The translations under genes and the position numbers were made by a program. The notes under the pieces were generated by a model. The model made no database searches and was not told where the DNA came from. It saw only the letters and a program-made list of their open reading frames with translations. 29,663 bases of DNA from a virus: the IMG/VR virus record IMGVR_UViG_3300048835_000834, positions 1-29,663 of that record, one strand, 5' to 3'. How positions within the stretch are numbered: position 1 is the first letter of the stretch; each line of letters starts with the position of its first letter. This document shows, in pieces, positions 22,613 through 29,663 of this stretch.

Positions 22613-23005
22613 ATGTTCCATAAACTCATTCATCCATTCGAACACAATGGAGAGACCTATACCGCTATCAGCCTGCCAGACGCTCTGAAGCTCCGGCATC
22701 AGATCGCATCCATGCGCGCCGCACAGCTTACGACGGAAAAAAGCGCCGCTCTTAAGGTGGATATCTCATGTTTTGATGAAGCCACGGCGGACCCTGATGT
22801 GTTTCGCCTGCTGGAGGTGAGCTTTGAAAGTGACAAACTCATGATTGAGGCCTTCTGCGAGGATCTCCCATCTGATGCGATCGGTGAGCTGGCCATGGAT
22901 GATGTGGATGTCATCAAAACTCATATCAATGGCCTTCTAAGCCGCAATAAAGGTGACGAGGCGGAACCCGCAAAAAAGCCGAGCCGGCCCGCGCCATCCG
23001 CATGA
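22613..23005 (+). CDS. tail assembly chaperone (P2 gpE-like), upstream frame
   Basis: A 130-residue protein between tube and tape-measure genes. It starts MFHKLIHPFEHNGETYTAIS with AGGAGA 7-8 nt upstream and includes DISCFDEATADPDVFRLLEV and LPSDAIGELAMDDVDVIKTH, as in the gpE family. Together with its frameshifted product it would guide the tape-measure protein during tail assembly. A slippery AAAAAAG at 22972-22978 lies near its 3' end in the correct phase for -1 shifting. The last residues (KKPSRPAPSA) are low complexity and may only mark the bypass region. Confidence 0.85.
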   Translation: MFHKLIHPFEHNGETYTAISLPDALKLRHQIASMRAAQLTTEKSAALKVDISCFDEATADPDVFRLLEVSFESDKLMIEAFCEDLPSDAIGELAMDDVDVIKTHINGLLSRNKGDEAEPAKKPSRPAPSA

Positions 23006-23017
23006 TCATGCGGGCCG
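22972..23017 (+). other. programmed -1 frameshift site (A-AAA-AAG plus hairpin)
   Basis: The heptamer AAAAAAG at 22972-22978 is phased A-AAA-AAG in the upstream chaperone frame. After a 6-nt spacer, CGGCCCGC (22985-22992) can pair with GCGGGCCG (23010-23017), an all-GC 8-bp stem. The -1 frame is open from 22978 into the downstream frame at 23002. This is the arrangement used by phage tail chaperone pairs (G/G-T in lambda, E/E' in P2), here with an A-rich slip site. Confidence 0.85.
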
Positions 23018-23223
23018 TGGCTATCATGCGGGAACGCTATGGCTTCACAGCCGGCGAATGCCTGGAGATGACCATGGACGAATTTGAGGAATGGCTCGGA
23101 GCACTGGATGATTCGAAAGAGGATCCGAATGATGGAGAGGTGGCGGTAAATGTCGAGACAGGTCAGTGTATTGATCCGTGCAGCATTAGACAGCGCGTTC
23201 AAAAGCACTTTTCAAACGGCTGA
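23002..23223 (+). CDS. tail assembly chaperone extension (P2 gpE'-like), -1 frame
   Basis: A 73-codon frame whose first part (AVAIMRERYGFTAGECLEMT then MDEFEEWLGAL) resembles the P2 E' type ending, with a conserved MT-DEF-W pattern. It is expected to be made as a C-terminal extension of the upstream chaperone by -1 frameshifting at 22972-22978; independent starting at the ATGA overlap (23002) is possible but there is no good ribosome-binding site. Its last 24 codons overlap the tape-measure gene in another frame and may be poorly constrained. Confidence 0.8.
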   Translation: MIMRAVAIMRERYGFTAGECLEMTMDEFEEWLGALDDSKEDPNDGEVAVNVETGQCIDPCSIRQRVQKHFSNG

Positions 23224-26200
23224 TGAAAGGCTGCGCGGGGTGAACGGTGCGCTAAAGGAGATGAAACGCACCGCATCCGAGATGCGCGGGCTCCAGCGGA
23301 CAAGGGATGACATCGCCGGGCTGACCGAGAAACTGGAGGCCCAGAAAAAGGTTCTTTCTGATGTTCAGGCAAGGCTTGAGCAGCAGCGTCTCGCCTATGC
23401 GGAGCTGGATCAGAGAATTGATGCGGCCCGGAGGGGAGTCAAGGCCGCGGCCGAAGCCCATGCAAAACACAAGGAGGAGCTGGATCGCGAGCGTGCTGCT
23501 ATCAAGGCTTCAGGATCCGCTACCGCTGAGCAGACTAAAAATCTCAAGGTTTTTGAAGAAGCGGTCAAAAGATCCAGGGAGGCTTTAAAAAATGCCAAAA
23601 TGGAGGAGAAGGATGCCACTGAGGAGCATCGCCGGCATGCGAAGGCGGCGACCCAGGCCGGCGCAAGTCTGAAGGATCTTGAAAGGAGGGAGCGGGAATA
23701 CGCGGCTTCAGTGGCTGCAACTGAGCACCAGATTGAACGTGCAACCGGAGCCTCCGAGCGCCATGCGGCATCACTCCGAAAGCAGGGGCATCGTGTCGAT
23801 GATCTGACCGAAGCTCAGAGGCGGCACAACCAGGCGATTGAACGGCAGCAGTATCTTGCCCGACGGCAGGAGGAGATGAACCGGCTTCGGGACCGCTCCC
23901 AGGATCTAAGATCCCAGGCCATGAGCCATCTTTATTTCACCCTTGGCAGTGGCTATTTATTCACCACTCCACTCAGGCATGCCCTTGAGTTTGAAAAAGC
24001 CATGGTCCGGGTAAAGGCCATGTCGGGTGCAAACTCCGAGGAGTACAGGCGTCTCAAGGATGAAGCGAGAAGGCTTGGCTCGGAGACCATTTTCTCGGCA
24101 AAGGAGGTGGCGGAAGCCTATAACGAGCTGGCTACTGCGGGCTATCGCACAAATGATATGATCGCGATCATGCCGAGCATGCTGGCTCTTTCTGAAAGTT
24201 CGATGACGTCACTCGCCCGCACGGCCGAAATAACAAGCGAGGTGCTGCAGGGCTTTCGGATTGACGTCTCGGAGATGGCCAGGGTTGGTGATGCCCTGAC
24301 AGCCGCCTATTCCTCTTCCGCTTCCAGCCTTGAATCACTTGGGGAAATGCTGAAATACGCGGCCGCTCCAGCCGTCGATGTTGGCTCGTCGCTGGAGCAG
24401 ACACTTGCCGCATCATCGATTCTTCATAACACTGGCATCAAGGGATCCATGGCGGGAACGAGCATGCGGGCCATATTTCTTCGCATGTCCAAGCCTCCAA
24501 AGGAACTGAAGAAAATTCTTGATGCCATGGATATCAGCACCGTGGATAAGGGCAATAATGTTCGGAACTGGATGGATGTGCTTTCGGATATCAATCTGAG
24601 GATCAAGGGGGCCGGCAGCGCAAAGCGTGCCGCTGTCTCCAAGGCCCTTGGCGGCGAGGAGCATGCGCCGGCCGCCTCCAATCTTTTGGCCTCCGTCGAC
24701 AGCGGTGCGCTCCGTTTCATGGAAAAAACGCTGAAGCTTGCCGGCCCCTTCAATCTCATGGCCAAACGGCTTCTTTCCATGCCGGACGCGGATCTTCAAA
24801 AGGCTGCGGATAGCCTTGGCGTCAAACTGACCAAGGTCATGAGCGGAGGCGGGATGGCTCTGGCTTTCGCTGAGTCCCTCAAAGGACTCAAGGGCAAGGC
24901 ATTTGAGCGAAAGATAGAGGGGATTTTCAGCGAGCTGGGGCTGACACCCAAACTCGAAGACATGAGGCCCGATGAGTTTGTCGGCACGGGCAAAAAGGTT
25001 GATGCCGCTCTTAATAGCCTTCAGATCAGTCGCACCAAGCCCCTTGGGGGAACAAAGAGCAACGAGGAAATCACGTCCGAGATCAAATCGCGCATTCAGA
25101 TGCTGCCCGTGTCCGAGCAGCTCAGACTTGTTGAAATATTTTTCTCGCGCACGCGAAGTGGAGTGGCTGAACTTTTCACTGAATTTCAAAAGAGTGGGAG
25201 GAATGCCCACGAGCTGCTCAAGGGTCTCGACGAAACCCTCAACATGGAAAAAGCCAAAAAAGGACTCAGCGAATCGACGATCAGTGATCTCAAGAAAATG
25301 GAAAGCGCCTGGGACGACATCAAAATTTCCCTCGGAAATTCCCTGATCCCCGTGCTCAAGGACCTTCTGGTCTCGATTCAGCCCATTATCGATGGGCTTG
25401 GCAAATGGCTGAAGGAGAACCAAACCATGGCCAAAAACATCATGCTTGGTGTCGGATCCCTCTTCGCATTCAGCGCCGCCATGGCCGCAGCGAAATTTGC
25501 ACTATCAGGTTTCGTTGACCTTTGGCGCATGGGAAAGTGGGCCAGTGGTCTCCTTGGTCCTGAAACACGGGGACGCGCGGCCGCCGGATGGCTTAAGACC
25601 GGCCTTGGCATTGGAAAAAATTTTCTTGTGGAAGGGCTCGTCAAATCGGGTTCCCTTGCCCGCTCATCGCTCGGCATGATCATGAACGCCGCCCGTGCGG
25701 CCGGCGCCGCCCTTCTTGCCATGGGACCTGCAGGATGGGCTGTGGCCGCGGCAGTCGCAGCGGTTGCGGCAGCCGGGATTTATCTTTGGCGGAACTGGGA
25801 TGAGATCGGACCAAAACTGAAAAGGACCTGGTCAGGTTTGAAAGCCTGGTTTCAGAATATTTGGACGTCCATGGTCAATGCTGCCGGCGCCGCCTGGGGC
25901 TGGATTCTGGAAAAGATCAGCATGGATCCTCTGGTATGGGTGAAGGAAAAGTGGGAGCGTTTCCTGGAATTTTTCAAGGGGATCCACGCCCGGATCCGGC
26001 CTTATATCGCCGGGATTTTCCCATGGATGGAGAATGCCGGATCCGATATCAAAGGCTTTCTCTCGGATGCCGCCACTGCCGGGAAAAGCGCCCTTCAAGG
26101 CATGTCTGATTTCCAAGGATTCAAGTATGTGGCGACACCATCCCAGGCGATTGAGAAGGCGGCGGCCGCCACAAGGGTCACTCAACGCAACGTGATCACG

Positions 26201-26335
26201 GTCAACGCTACGATTCATGTGGAGGCCGGATCGGCAGCACCCGCGCAGGTGGCCAGCAGGATTAAAAGTGAGATTCAGTCGGCCTTCCGAAACGTTCCGT
26301 CCTTTTCATTTCTTGATCCAGTTGTGGTGAGCTGA
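23150..26335 (+). CDS. tail tape-measure protein (P2 gpT-like)
   Basis: A 1061-residue protein that sets tail length. Residues about 20-250 are a long charged coiled coil. A TP901-type tape-measure core follows at about 280-440 (LEFEKAMVRVKAMSGANSEE, then AEAYNELATAGYRTNDMIAI and LGEMLKYAAAPAVDVGSSLE). A central helical region leads to hydrophobic stretches at about 764-790 and 844-880 (LLAMGPAGWAVAAAVAAVAA), as usual for proteins that insert into the host membrane during DNA entry. The C-terminus has aromatic-rich helices. The ATG at 23150 overlaps the chaperone frame by 74 bp. P2 gpT is 815 aa, so this tail would be longer. Confidence 0.95.
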   Translation: MSRQVSVLIRAALDSAFKSTFQTADERLRGVNGALKEMKRTASEMRGLQRTRDDIAGLTEKLEAQKKVLSDVQARLEQQRLAYAELDQRIDAARRGVKAAAEAHAKHKEELDRERAAIKASGSATAEQTKNLKVFEEAVKRSREALKNAKMEEKDATEEHRRHAKAATQAGASLKDLERREREYAASVAATEHQIERATGASERHAASLRKQGHRVDDLTEAQRRHNQAIERQQYLARRQEEMNRLRDRSQDLRSQAMSHLYFTLGSGYLFTTPLRHALEFEKAMVRVKAMSGANSEEYRRLKDEARRLGSETIFSAKEVAEAYNELATAGYRTNDMIAIMPSMLALSESSMTSLARTAEITSEVLQGFRIDVSEMARVGDALTAAYSSSASSLESLGEMLKYAAAPAVDVGSSLEQTLAASSILHNTGIKGSMAGTSMRAIFLRMSKPPKELKKILDAMDISTVDKGNNVRNWMDVLSDINLRIKGAGSAKRAAVSKALGGEEHAPAASNLLASVDSGALRFMEKTLKLAGPFNLMAKRLLSMPDADLQKAADSLGVKLTKVMSGGGMALAFAESLKGLKGKAFERKIEGIFSELGLTPKLEDMRPDEFVGTGKKVDAALNSLQISRTKPLGGTKSNEEITSEIKSRIQMLPVSEQLRLVEIFFSRTRSGVAELFTEFQKSGRNAHELLKGLDETLNMEKAKKGLSESTISDLKKMESAWDDIKISLGNSLIPVLKDLLVSIQPIIDGLGKWLKENQTMAKNIMLGVGSLFAFSAAMAAAKFALSGFVDLWRMGKWASGLLGPETRGRAAAGWLKTGLGIGKNFLVEGLVKSGSLARSSLGMIMNAARAAGAALLAMGPAGWAVAAAVAAVAAAGIYLWRNWDEIGPKLKRTWSGLKAWFQNIWTSMVNAAGAAWGWILEKISMDPLVWVKEKWERFLEFFKGIHARIRPYIAGIFPWMENAGSDIKGFLSDAATAGKSALQGMSDFQGFKYVATPSQAIEKAAAATRVTQRNVITVNATIHVEAGSAAPAQVASRIKSEIQSAFRNVPSFSFLDPVVVS

Positions 26336-26338
26336 AAG

Positions 26339-26779
26339 ATGGCATTTGATCCGATTCCGCTCTTTAAAAAAGAGGTCTTTGCGCGTCTCGGGGATTTCAG
26401 TTTCGAGCTTCTGACGCTGTCTCCGGAGAAGGTCGAACGCGAAACGGGCTATAGGTGGGCGACACAGGAGCCCATCGGCGCTCTGCCCATTCACCAATAC
26501 ATCGGGGCCATGGGAAAAACCACAGGACCATCCGAGGATAGACTGACAATTGCGGGTGTTCTGCATCCTGAATTTTCAGGACGGATTGATCATCTGAAAA
26601 GGCTTCGGGACATGGCCGCCATGGGAAAGCCCCAGCGGCTGATCTATGCCGACACGGAAATTGGTCAGAATCTCGGCCTTTGGATCATTCAGAAAATCAA
26701 GGAAACACGCTCCATTTTTTATGGCGACGGTATTCCACGACGCATTGAATTTAGCCTGGAGCTTGAGTTTTATGGCTGA
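26339..26779 (+). CDS. tail protein U (P2 gpU-like)
   Basis: A 146-residue protein directly after the tape measure, as in P2 (gpU 159 aa). It contains FARLGDFSFELLTLSPEKVE, the later WATQEPIGALPIHQYIGAMG and TIAGVLHPEFSGRIDHLKRL, and the C-terminal GDGIPRRIEFSLELEFYG, all typical of the gpU family, which helps complete the tail. It starts 3 bp after the tape-measure stop and overlaps gpX by 8 bp. Confidence 0.92.
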   Translation: MAFDPIPLFKKEVFARLGDFSFELLTLSPEKVERETGYRWATQEPIGALPIHQYIGAMGKTTGPSEDRLTIAGVLHPEFSGRIDHLKRLRDMAAMGKPQRLIYADTEIGQNLGLWIIQKIKETRSIFYGDGIPRRIEFSLELEFYG

Positions 26780-26999
26780 ATGGCAGCTGCGGGATGGAGA
26801 TGCAATCGACCACATCTGCTGGAAATACTATGGGGATCTTCCCGGTGCTCTTGAGGCGGTGCTAAGAGCCAACTGGGAGAGGCTTCATCTTATCGATGAC
26901 CTTGGAACAGTGAAACCTCTCCCAAAACCGGCCTTCATTGCCCTTCCCGATCTTAAACGTCCAACCACAGTGACCCAAAGCATAAGGCTATTTGAATGA
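26772..26999 (+). CDS. tail protein X (P2 gpX-like)
   Basis: A 75-residue protein matching P2 gpX (67 aa), a LysM-like tail protein. It begins MAEWQLRDGDAIDHICWKYY, then has VLRANWERLHLIDDL and the proline-rich LPKPAFIALPDL end typical of the family. The start at ATG 26772 is chosen because the frame upstream of it overlaps deep into gpU; ATGGCTGA gives an 8-bp overlap with the gpU stop. The stop overlaps gpD by ATGA. Confidence 0.9.
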   Translation: MAEWQLRDGDAIDHICWKYYGDLPGALEAVLRANWERLHLIDDLGTVKPLPKPAFIALPDLKRPTTVTQSIRLFE

Positions 27000-28000
27000 T
27001 TCCAAACTACCGTATCGAGACCAATGGCAAGGATTTAACCGAGGCAATCCGCTCGCGGCTAATAAGGCTGACAGTCAAGGATGAGGCCTCCTGGAAATCC
27101 GATGGAATGAGCCTGGAGCTGATCGACGACGGCATTGAGTGGCCAAAGGCCGGCCAGGAGTTTTCCGTGGCCCTTGGCTATGACAACGTCCTGACCAGTG
27201 TCGGGCGCTTTGCCACAAAGCATCTCGGTGTTGCCATGGATGGAAAGCGGGTCCTCAAGATTGACGCCACAGCCATGGAGCAGAGCTCATCCCTTAAGAG
27301 CCAGCGGGAGCAGTCCTGGGACGGGACCACACTTGGTGCCATAGCAGAGGAGATCGCACGGCGGAACCAGCTCAAACCTGCGGTTTTCGATGAGCTGAAG
27401 TCGATCATAATTGAGCACGAGGATCAGACCGAGTCCGATTTGGCTTTCCTTTGCCGGCTTGGGCGGCGTCATGATCTCACGGTCAAAGTCAGCGGTCGCT
27501 ATCTGATGCTGACTCCTGCTGACAAAAGCGGGGCAGACCCGGACGGCACCATCCCGGTCATCCGCATCGAAAAGCCGATCCGGTTTGAATATTCAGGCGA
27601 TCAAACCCAGCGCTACACCGGAGTCCGAGCCTACTGGTACGACAATGAAGCTGGCGAAAAGCGCTATGTCATGTATGGCAGGGACGGCGTGGTTCTTGAG
27701 CTTGAATACAACAAGATCACGGAAGCGGGCGCGCGTAAAGCGGCCGAGGCAAAGTTCCGTGAGGCCGTGCGCAAAGGGAAGATCTTAACACTTACGGTTC
27801 CTGGCAATGTGCAGCTGGTAGCAGAGCGGAGAATCGATGTTCGAGGCCTCGGGGCAGGCATTGATGGGGAATGGGTGATCAAATCTGTGGAACATATAAT
27901 TGACGGATCAGGTTTCTGTAGCAATGCGGAGTGTTCCGTAGAACCAGACTCTGACTCGAAACTGAAGTTTAAAGAATCATCAGAACTAAATCAGCGTTGA
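26996..28000 (+). CDS. late control/baseplate hub protein D (P2 gpD-like)
   Basis: A 334-residue protein of the gpD (late control D) family, the baseplate hub that joins tube and spike (P2 gpD 387 aa). Features: IRLTVKDEASWKSDGMSLEL, AVALGYDN-type strand (SVALGYDNVLTSVG), IIIEHEDQTESDLAFLCRLG with RHDLTVKVSGRYLML, and RIDVRGLGAGIDGEWVIKSV near the end. It closes the tail operon, as in P2. A strong dyad follows the stop. Confidence 0.92.
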   Translation: MIPNYRIETNGKDLTEAIRSRLIRLTVKDEASWKSDGMSLELIDDGIEWPKAGQEFSVALGYDNVLTSVGRFATKHLGVAMDGKRVLKIDATAMEQSSSLKSQREQSWDGTTLGAIAEEIARRNQLKPAVFDELKSIIIEHEDQTESDLAFLCRLGRRHDLTVKVSGRYLMLTPADKSGADPDGTIPVIRIEKPIRFEYSGDQTQRYTGVRAYWYDNEAGEKRYVMYGRDGVVLELEYNKITEAGARKAAEAKFREAVRKGKILTLTVPGNVQLVAERRIDVRGLGAGIDGEWVIKSVEHIIDGSGFCSNAECSVEPDSDSKLKFKESSELNQR

Positions 28001-28004
28001 AGGG

Positions 28005-28040
28005 CAGTCTGCGGCATCTGCTGATTCCGCCGCAGTACTG
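28005..28040. terminator. hairpin after the tail operon
   Basis: CAGTCTGCGGC (28005-28015) pairs with GCCGCAG (28029-28035) and, past a one-base bulge, ACTG (28037-28040), with a 13-nt loop. It starts 5 bp after the gpD stop, at the end of the late operon. No U-tract follows, so it may be a factor-dependent terminator or a 3'-end stabiliser. Confidence 0.45.
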
Positions 28041-28079
28041 TCAGGTGGTCACCATGAACACATAAAGGATTAGTCTTTC

Positions 28080-28346
28080 ATGATAGTCAAAAAGAAATCG
28101 ACGTTAATGGTATCCATTGTTAAAAAGAAAGGACTAGGTTCAGAAGACTCTGCGGCGGTCAGCCACGCGGAGAAGATCTTTGACAATTGGATAACGAAAA
28201 AATTGCTGGCTTCGCACCTCGGTATGTCACTTAGCTTTGTGAATAAGTACATGAAGGAAGGACTGCCGTATAGGCGGCGAGGTAGAGCAGTGAGATTTCG
28301 AGTGATCGAAGTTGAAGAATGGCTTCAACGGAGATTCATTCAATGA
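28080..28346 (+). CDS. excisionase-like HTH protein
   Basis: An 88-residue basic protein. Residues about 40-85 form an AlpA/excisionase-type winged helix-turn-helix: WITKKLLASHLGMSLSFVNK, YMKEGLPYRRRGRAVRF and VIEVEEWLQRR. Such proteins bend DNA at att sites and direct the integrase toward excision. The AT-rich gene overlaps the integrase start by ATGA, so the two are coupled. The first 35 residues are lysine-rich and unassigned; a start at the later ATG (28107) is possible. Confidence 0.78.
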   Translation: MIVKKKSTLMVSIVKKKGLGSEDSAAVSHAEKIFDNWITKKLLASHLGMSLSFVNKYMKEGLPYRRRGRAVRFRVIEVEEWLQRRFIQ

Positions 28347-29623
28347 AAAAGTTCAATCCTAAAGTTTATCAGGGCAAAAATCGCGTATATCCTCCCGTTC
28401 CAGGAGCCCCAAATGTTCGAAAAATCCTTATCTGGGATGAAGATAAGAAGGAATATAGGCTACCCGCGAGAGGTAAATTATATCTTGCTCGCCGATATGA
28501 GATTGATAGCAGGGGCAAGAAATTTAGGAAGACTGAATACTTTGAAAGCTTGGAGTCTGCCCGTAATTGGCAGTCATTCATCAGCTTGGACGCTGGTGAA
28601 GTTCAATCATTCGAGTCTTTAGTCAAAAAAAGTGATGCTCCAACTTTTCAGGAAATTTTTCTGGAGTGGAAAAAGCGCAAATTTTCCAGTTTGCGAAAAT
28701 CCAGTTGGGTGGCGTATGAGAATCTGGTCAATCGACATCTTCAGATGTTTCGTGATTACCCGATCAATACAATCTCTCCGAAAGATATTGATGCATGGCT
28801 TGCTGACAGAAAATTGAACTTGGTGAACTCTACTCAAGCCAAGACACGGAATAGCTTCAAGAATGAACTTGTCGTGCTCAGCATCATTTTGGAGTATTAC
28901 GCGGAGTATTACGAGGAGGATGCGACATTCCGCTTTCCGATTAAGAAACGTCATTGGAAAGATGCAAAATTGAATATTTCGCGTCCACCAAGACAAAAAG
29001 ATCTCACGGAAACAGAATTCCAACTCTTTCTGTCTCAACTTGTGACATTGACTGACGGGGTTGTTCTTTCTGACTTGGCGACGTGCCAGTATTATCAGGC
29101 TTTGAGGATTTCGGAAATTGCTGCGCTGGATTGGTCTAATGTCGTTTTTAACTGGTCAAATCCGAAAGAATCGAAATTGATGATTAGTCAGCACGCTGTT
29201 TATACGGTCGAGAAAGGTGCTATTCCCAAAGTCGAACCTGGATTTAAGAATTCGGATTCGTGTGGCGGGATAAAGGAGTTGCCAATGTTTCCTCCTACAT
29301 TCAACGTCTTGAAGAGATTGCATGGAGATGGAGGTAAAAGCGGCCTGGTTTTTCCCACTAGCACTGGAGATTTTTTTAGATACCATACCGTCTATGACAG
29401 ATATAATAAGGCGTTCGAGAGGGCTGGTCTGCCATACAAGGCCACGCATGTCTTACGCCATGGATGGACCAGACAAATCTTTGACTCGACCAACGGTGAT
29501 TATGGCATAGCCGGACAGCTGCTCGGCAATACGTCACGAATTTCTATCGAAACCTATGCACAGCGAAAGAAAAGCGCATTAGCAACTGTGGCGCACGATA
29601 GGTGGAATGTAGTAGGAAATTAG
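28343..29623 (+). CDS. int: tyrosine-type site-specific integrase
   Basis: About 426 residues with tyrosine recombinase residues visible: Arg255 in YYQALRISEIAALDW, His369 and Arg372 with His373 in THVLRHGWTRQIFD, and nucleophile Tyr405 in ISIETYAQR. The N-terminal part carries a SAM-like core-binding domain (TFQEIFLEWKKRKF, then VAYENLVNRHLQMFR). The enzyme would insert the phage into the host chromosome by recombining attP and attB. The start is ATG 28343 with GGAG 9 nt upstream and an ATGA overlap with the excisionase; ATG 28319 is a longer alternative. The prophage end is expected just beyond its stop. Confidence 0.93.
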   Translation: MKKFNPKVYQGKNRVYPPVPGAPNVRKILIWDEDKKEYRLPARGKLYLARRYEIDSRGKKFRKTEYFESLESARNWQSFISLDAGEVQSFESLVKKSDAPTFQEIFLEWKKRKFSSLRKSSWVAYENLVNRHLQMFRDYPINTISPKDIDAWLADRKLNLVNSTQAKTRNSFKNELVVLSIILEYYAEYYEEDATFRFPIKKRHWKDAKLNISRPPRQKDLTETEFQLFLSQLVTLTDGVVLSDLATCQYYQALRISEIAALDWSNVVFNWSNPKESKLMISQHAVYTVEKGAIPKVEPGFKNSDSCGGIKELPMFPPTFNVLKRLHGDGGKSGLVFPTSTGDFFRYHTVYDRYNKAFERAGLPYKATHVLRHGWTRQIFDSTNGDYGIAGQLLGNTSRISIETYAQRKKSALATVAHDRWNVVGN

Positions 29624-29628
29624 CTAGC

Positions 29629-29646
29629 TGGTCGCATTTGGTCGCA
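29629..29646. repeat. tandem TGGTCGCA repeats after int, candidate integrase arm sites
   Basis: TGGTCGCA occurs at 29629-29636 and 29639-29646, exactly 10 bp apart, so both face the same side of the helix. Directly repeated short sites next to int are typical of integrase arm-type binding sites in attP. The crossover core is not visible because the window ends 17 bp later. Confidence 0.4.
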
Positions 29647-29663
29647 AATGGCTTCGAAAGAAT

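Noticed and set aside
24413-25423. 336-codon minus-strand frame inside the tape-measure gene
   Set aside because: It is antisense to a well-supported 1061-residue tape-measure protein, has low-complexity composition typical of a codon shadow, and lacks a ribosome-binding site context.
1-29663. tRNA/tmRNA genes, CRISPR arrays, insertion sequences
   Set aside because: No cloverleaf with a T-arm GTTCGA motif, no regularly spaced direct repeats and no transposase gene were seen on either strand.

Overview
The window is most of an integrated, tailed, contractile (myovirus-type) prophage of a Gram-negative host. The Gram-negative call rests on the lipoprotein lipobox, the Sec-type signal peptide and the phage type; the genus cannot be read from the sequence. 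The virion genes are moderately GC-rich. The left 7 kb, the antisense lipoprotein insert and the xis/int end are visibly more AT-rich, which marks them as accessory cargo or modules of different history.

Layout. (1) 1-90 is the 3' end of a plus-strand gene cut by the window edge, followed by about 195 bp rich in dyad symmetry. (2) 285-6910 (minus strand) is a compact cargo cassette. In transcription order it holds an unrecognised coiled-coil protein, a ParB-like DNA-binding protein, an SNF2-type helicase, a PD-(D/E)XK nuclease overlapping the helicase gene by 8 bp and, after a 606-bp gap, a 5-methylcytosine DNA methyltransferase. It resembles a multi-gene restriction/defence system, but I cannot match the gene set to a named one. 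(3) 6911-7506 is non-coding, with a plausible promoter and a 20-bp palindrome. (4) 7507-15764 is a lambda-like head module in the order Nu1, A, W, B, C (with a nested Nu3-like scaffold), D, E. It is interrupted between B and C by a lipoprotein gene on the opposite strand, and the same palindrome recurs just before C. (5) 15803-17315 holds a Rha-family regulator and two small head-tail/tail-completion candidates. (6) 17308-28000 is a P2-like tail module in the order V, small gene, W(gp25), J, I, FI (split in two), a collagen-like secreted protein, FII, E/E' (with a -1 frameshift site), T, U, X, D. (7) 28080-29623 is an excisionase-like protein and a tyrosine integrase, followed by tandem repeats likely to be integrase arm sites.

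How the parts work together: the lambda-type terminase/portal/protease/decoration/capsid set makes and fills the head, and the P2-type baseplate, sheath, tube, chaperone and tape-measure set makes the contractile tail. The genes are tightly packed with repeated ATGA overlaps, so they are probably translated as coupled blocks. No tail fibre, lysis, replication or CI-like repressor gene is visible between terS and int, so those functions lie outside the window or are missing.

Best candidates for new biology: the methylase/nuclease/SNF2/ParB/unknown cassette; a tail sheath split by an in-frame UGA next to a proline-rich segment; an exported collagen-like protein translationally coupled to the sheath in place of tail fibres; and twin 20-bp palindromes preceding two late-gene blocks.
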